This document shows positions 62,947-64,000 of a DNA stretch of 64,000 nt, one piece after another; within the stretch, counting starts at the first letter, position 1, and the number at the start of each line of letters is the position of its first letter. The notes under the pieces were generated by a model. The model was not told the DNA's origin, did not search any database, and saw only the letters and a list, made by a program, of their open reading frames with translations. Made by a program: the position numbers and the translations under genes. Origin of the DNA: Candidatus Binatia bacterium (GTDB lineage Bacteria > Desulfobacterota > Binatia > HRBIN30); NCBI GenBank assembly GCA_026004215.1, contig BPIR01000002.1, forward strand, positions 361,844 to 425,843. Reading direction: 5' to 3'.

Positions 62947-64000
62947 GAAACTCGCGGTTGCCACCTCCGCCGTCGCCCTCTTAGCCGCCGCCGGCTTCGG
63001 CGTTTGGCGCGGCTGGAGCCGCGAAGCGCACGACCTCTACCGCACCCTGGCGGTAGATCGAGGGGATGTCGTGACCAGCGTCACCGCGACGGGCACGGTC
63101 AACCCAGTGACGACGGTACAAGTCGGCACCTATGTTTCCGGCCGGATCATCGCCATCGACGTAGATTTCAACTCGCCGGTACGCCGCAACCAGCGCGTGG
63201 CCAAGATCGACCCTGCCCCCTTCGAGGTCAAGGTGAAGAAGGCAGAGGCTGCGCTGGCGAACGCCAAGGCCAAGGTGGAGAAAGACCGTGCGGATCTCGC
63301 CCTCAAGGAACTCACTCTTCGGCGTTATCGCGAACTCTTCGAGCGCGAACTGATTGCCCGAGCGGATCTCGACCAAGCACAAAGCGAGTACGAACAGGCG
63401 CGCGCGCAACTGGAGCTAGACCGGGCCGCGGTCCGCCAGGCCGAAGCCGACCTCGCCGATGCCCAGATCAATCTGTGGTACACGGATATTTTGTCGCCTG
63501 TGGACGGCATTGTGGTCTCTCGCAACGTCAATGTGGGGCAAACGGTCGCTGCAAGCTTCCAAACACCCACCCTCTTTTTGATCGCCGACGACTTGACCAA
63601 GATGCAGGTCGACACCGCTGTGAGCGAATCGGACATCGGCCAAGTCCGGGAGGGCCAACGGGCCACGTTCACAGTGGACGCGTACGCCAACCGGCGCTTC
63701 GAGGGCATCGTCACTCAGGTCCGACATGCACCGACAACGGTGCAGAACGTGGTCACTTACGACGTTGTCGTCGCTGTGGACAACACCGATCTTTCCTTGA
63801 AACCTGGAATGACGGCCACGGTGACGATCGTCACGGCCGAACGGAAGAACGTCGTGCGCGTGCCGGTGCGGGCCTTGCGGTTCGATCCGGCGCGTGCGCA
63901 GGGCACTCCGCCTCCGGAACAGGTGCCGTCCGGCGAGGCTTCGCGCGTGTGGGTCCTGCGCAACGGGGCGCTCGTGCCTGTGCCGGTGCAGCTCGGTTTA
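62939..64000 (+). CDS. Efflux periplasmic adaptor (MacA/HlyD-like), cut by window end
   Basis: The ATG at 62939 overlaps the pump stop by eight bases. The first 354 residues are present. An N-terminal membrane anchor (AVATSAVALLAAAGFGVW) is followed by VQVGTYVSGRIIAIDVDFNS, a lipoyl-type half. A helical hairpin at about 95-160, ILSPVDGIVVSRNVNVGQTV and a beta-barrel domain follow. The form fits MacA-type adaptors, which usually work with a MacB ABC transporter just downstream. The gene runs past the end of the window, so its stop and partner are unknown. Confidence 0.9.
   Translation, partial: MIKKLAVATSAVALLAAAGFGVWRGWSREAHDLYRTLAVDRGDVVTSVTATGTVNPVTTVQVGTYVSGRIIAIDVDFNSPVRRNQRVAKIDPAPFEVKVKKAEAALANAKAKVEKDRADLALKELTLRRYRELFERELIARADLDQAQSEYEQARAQLELDRAAVRQAEADLADAQINLWYTDILSPVDGIVVSRNVNVGQTVAASFQTPTLFLIADDLTKMQVDTAVSESDIGQVREGQRATFTVDAYANRRFEGIVTQVRHAPTTVQNVVTYDVVVAVDNTDLSLKPGMTATVTIVTAERKNVVRVPVRALRFDPARAQGTPPPEQVPSGEASRVWVLRNGALVPVPVQLGL

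Overview
The window is about 62-63% G+C chromosomal DNA from a Gram-negative bacterium. It carries two tripartite RND efflux systems with TolC-type outer membrane factors and several lipoprotein-like exports. No rRNA, tRNA, CRISPR array or intact transposon is visible. Three luciferase-like (F420-type) oxidoreductases, a complete hopanoid locus, a bacterial mevalonate pathway, an archaeal-type S-adenosylmethionine synthetase, a dockerin-like calcium-repeat protein and a secreted protein with a Cys-rich DUF4215-type repeat and a long Pro/Thr linker together suggest an uncultured deltaproteobacterial-grade lineage, for example Binatota-like. That placement is inference, not proof.

Layout. 0.2-4.8 kb: prkA, a DUF444/YeaH VWA protein and spoVR, the widely conserved stress/sporulation-associated trio. 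5-10.3 kb, minus strand: a luciferase-like oxidoreductase, an exported PI-PLC-like protein, an Fe/Mn superoxide dismutase and rmlA/rmlB for dTDP-sugars. 10.6-17 kb: the plus-strand archaeal-type MAT, then a minus-strand array (luciferase-like oxidoreductase, sppA, GT-C-like membrane protein, DUF72, SDR). 17-24 kb: uvrA, a cysteine desulfurase, an IscA/HesB carrier, a small unknown protein and a second, long-form SppA. 24.2-25.9 kb holds no convincing gene. It contains at least nine same-strand copies of a GTGGGTGTCC core, a 232-bp direct duplication, and a set of 14-bp tandem repeats running up to the next gene.

25.9-38.3 kb is the centrepiece: eleven co-directional, mostly overlapping genes. 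They encode mevalonate diphosphate decarboxylase, phosphomevalonate kinase, type 2 IPP isomerase, class II HMG-CoA reductase, mevalonate kinase, squalene-hopene cyclase, HpnC, HpnD, HpnE, HpnG and HpnH. They could run from HMG-CoA to IPP/DMAPP and, after FPP made elsewhere, through squalene and hopene to adenosylhopane and its processing. HMG-CoA synthase and FPP synthase are not in the window. hpnC has a one-base frameshift, and after it the HpnC frame runs into HpnD without a stop codon.

38.5-45.8 kb: a dockerin-like secreted protein, the K+ transporter Kup, a 966-residue secreted modular protein with a strong terminator, and a second copy of the small unknown family seen at 22 kb. 45.9-49.5 kb: an exported luciferase-like oxidoreductase, an acyl-CoA dehydrogenase and a cytochrome P450, probably catabolic. 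49.6-64 kb: two TetR-headed RND efflux operons, tetR-adaptor-pump-tolC and tetR-tolC-adaptor-pump. The second is followed by another adaptor cut by the window end. The first tetR has a clear promoter with a perfect 16-bp palindromic operator; the second has a promoter of similar layout.
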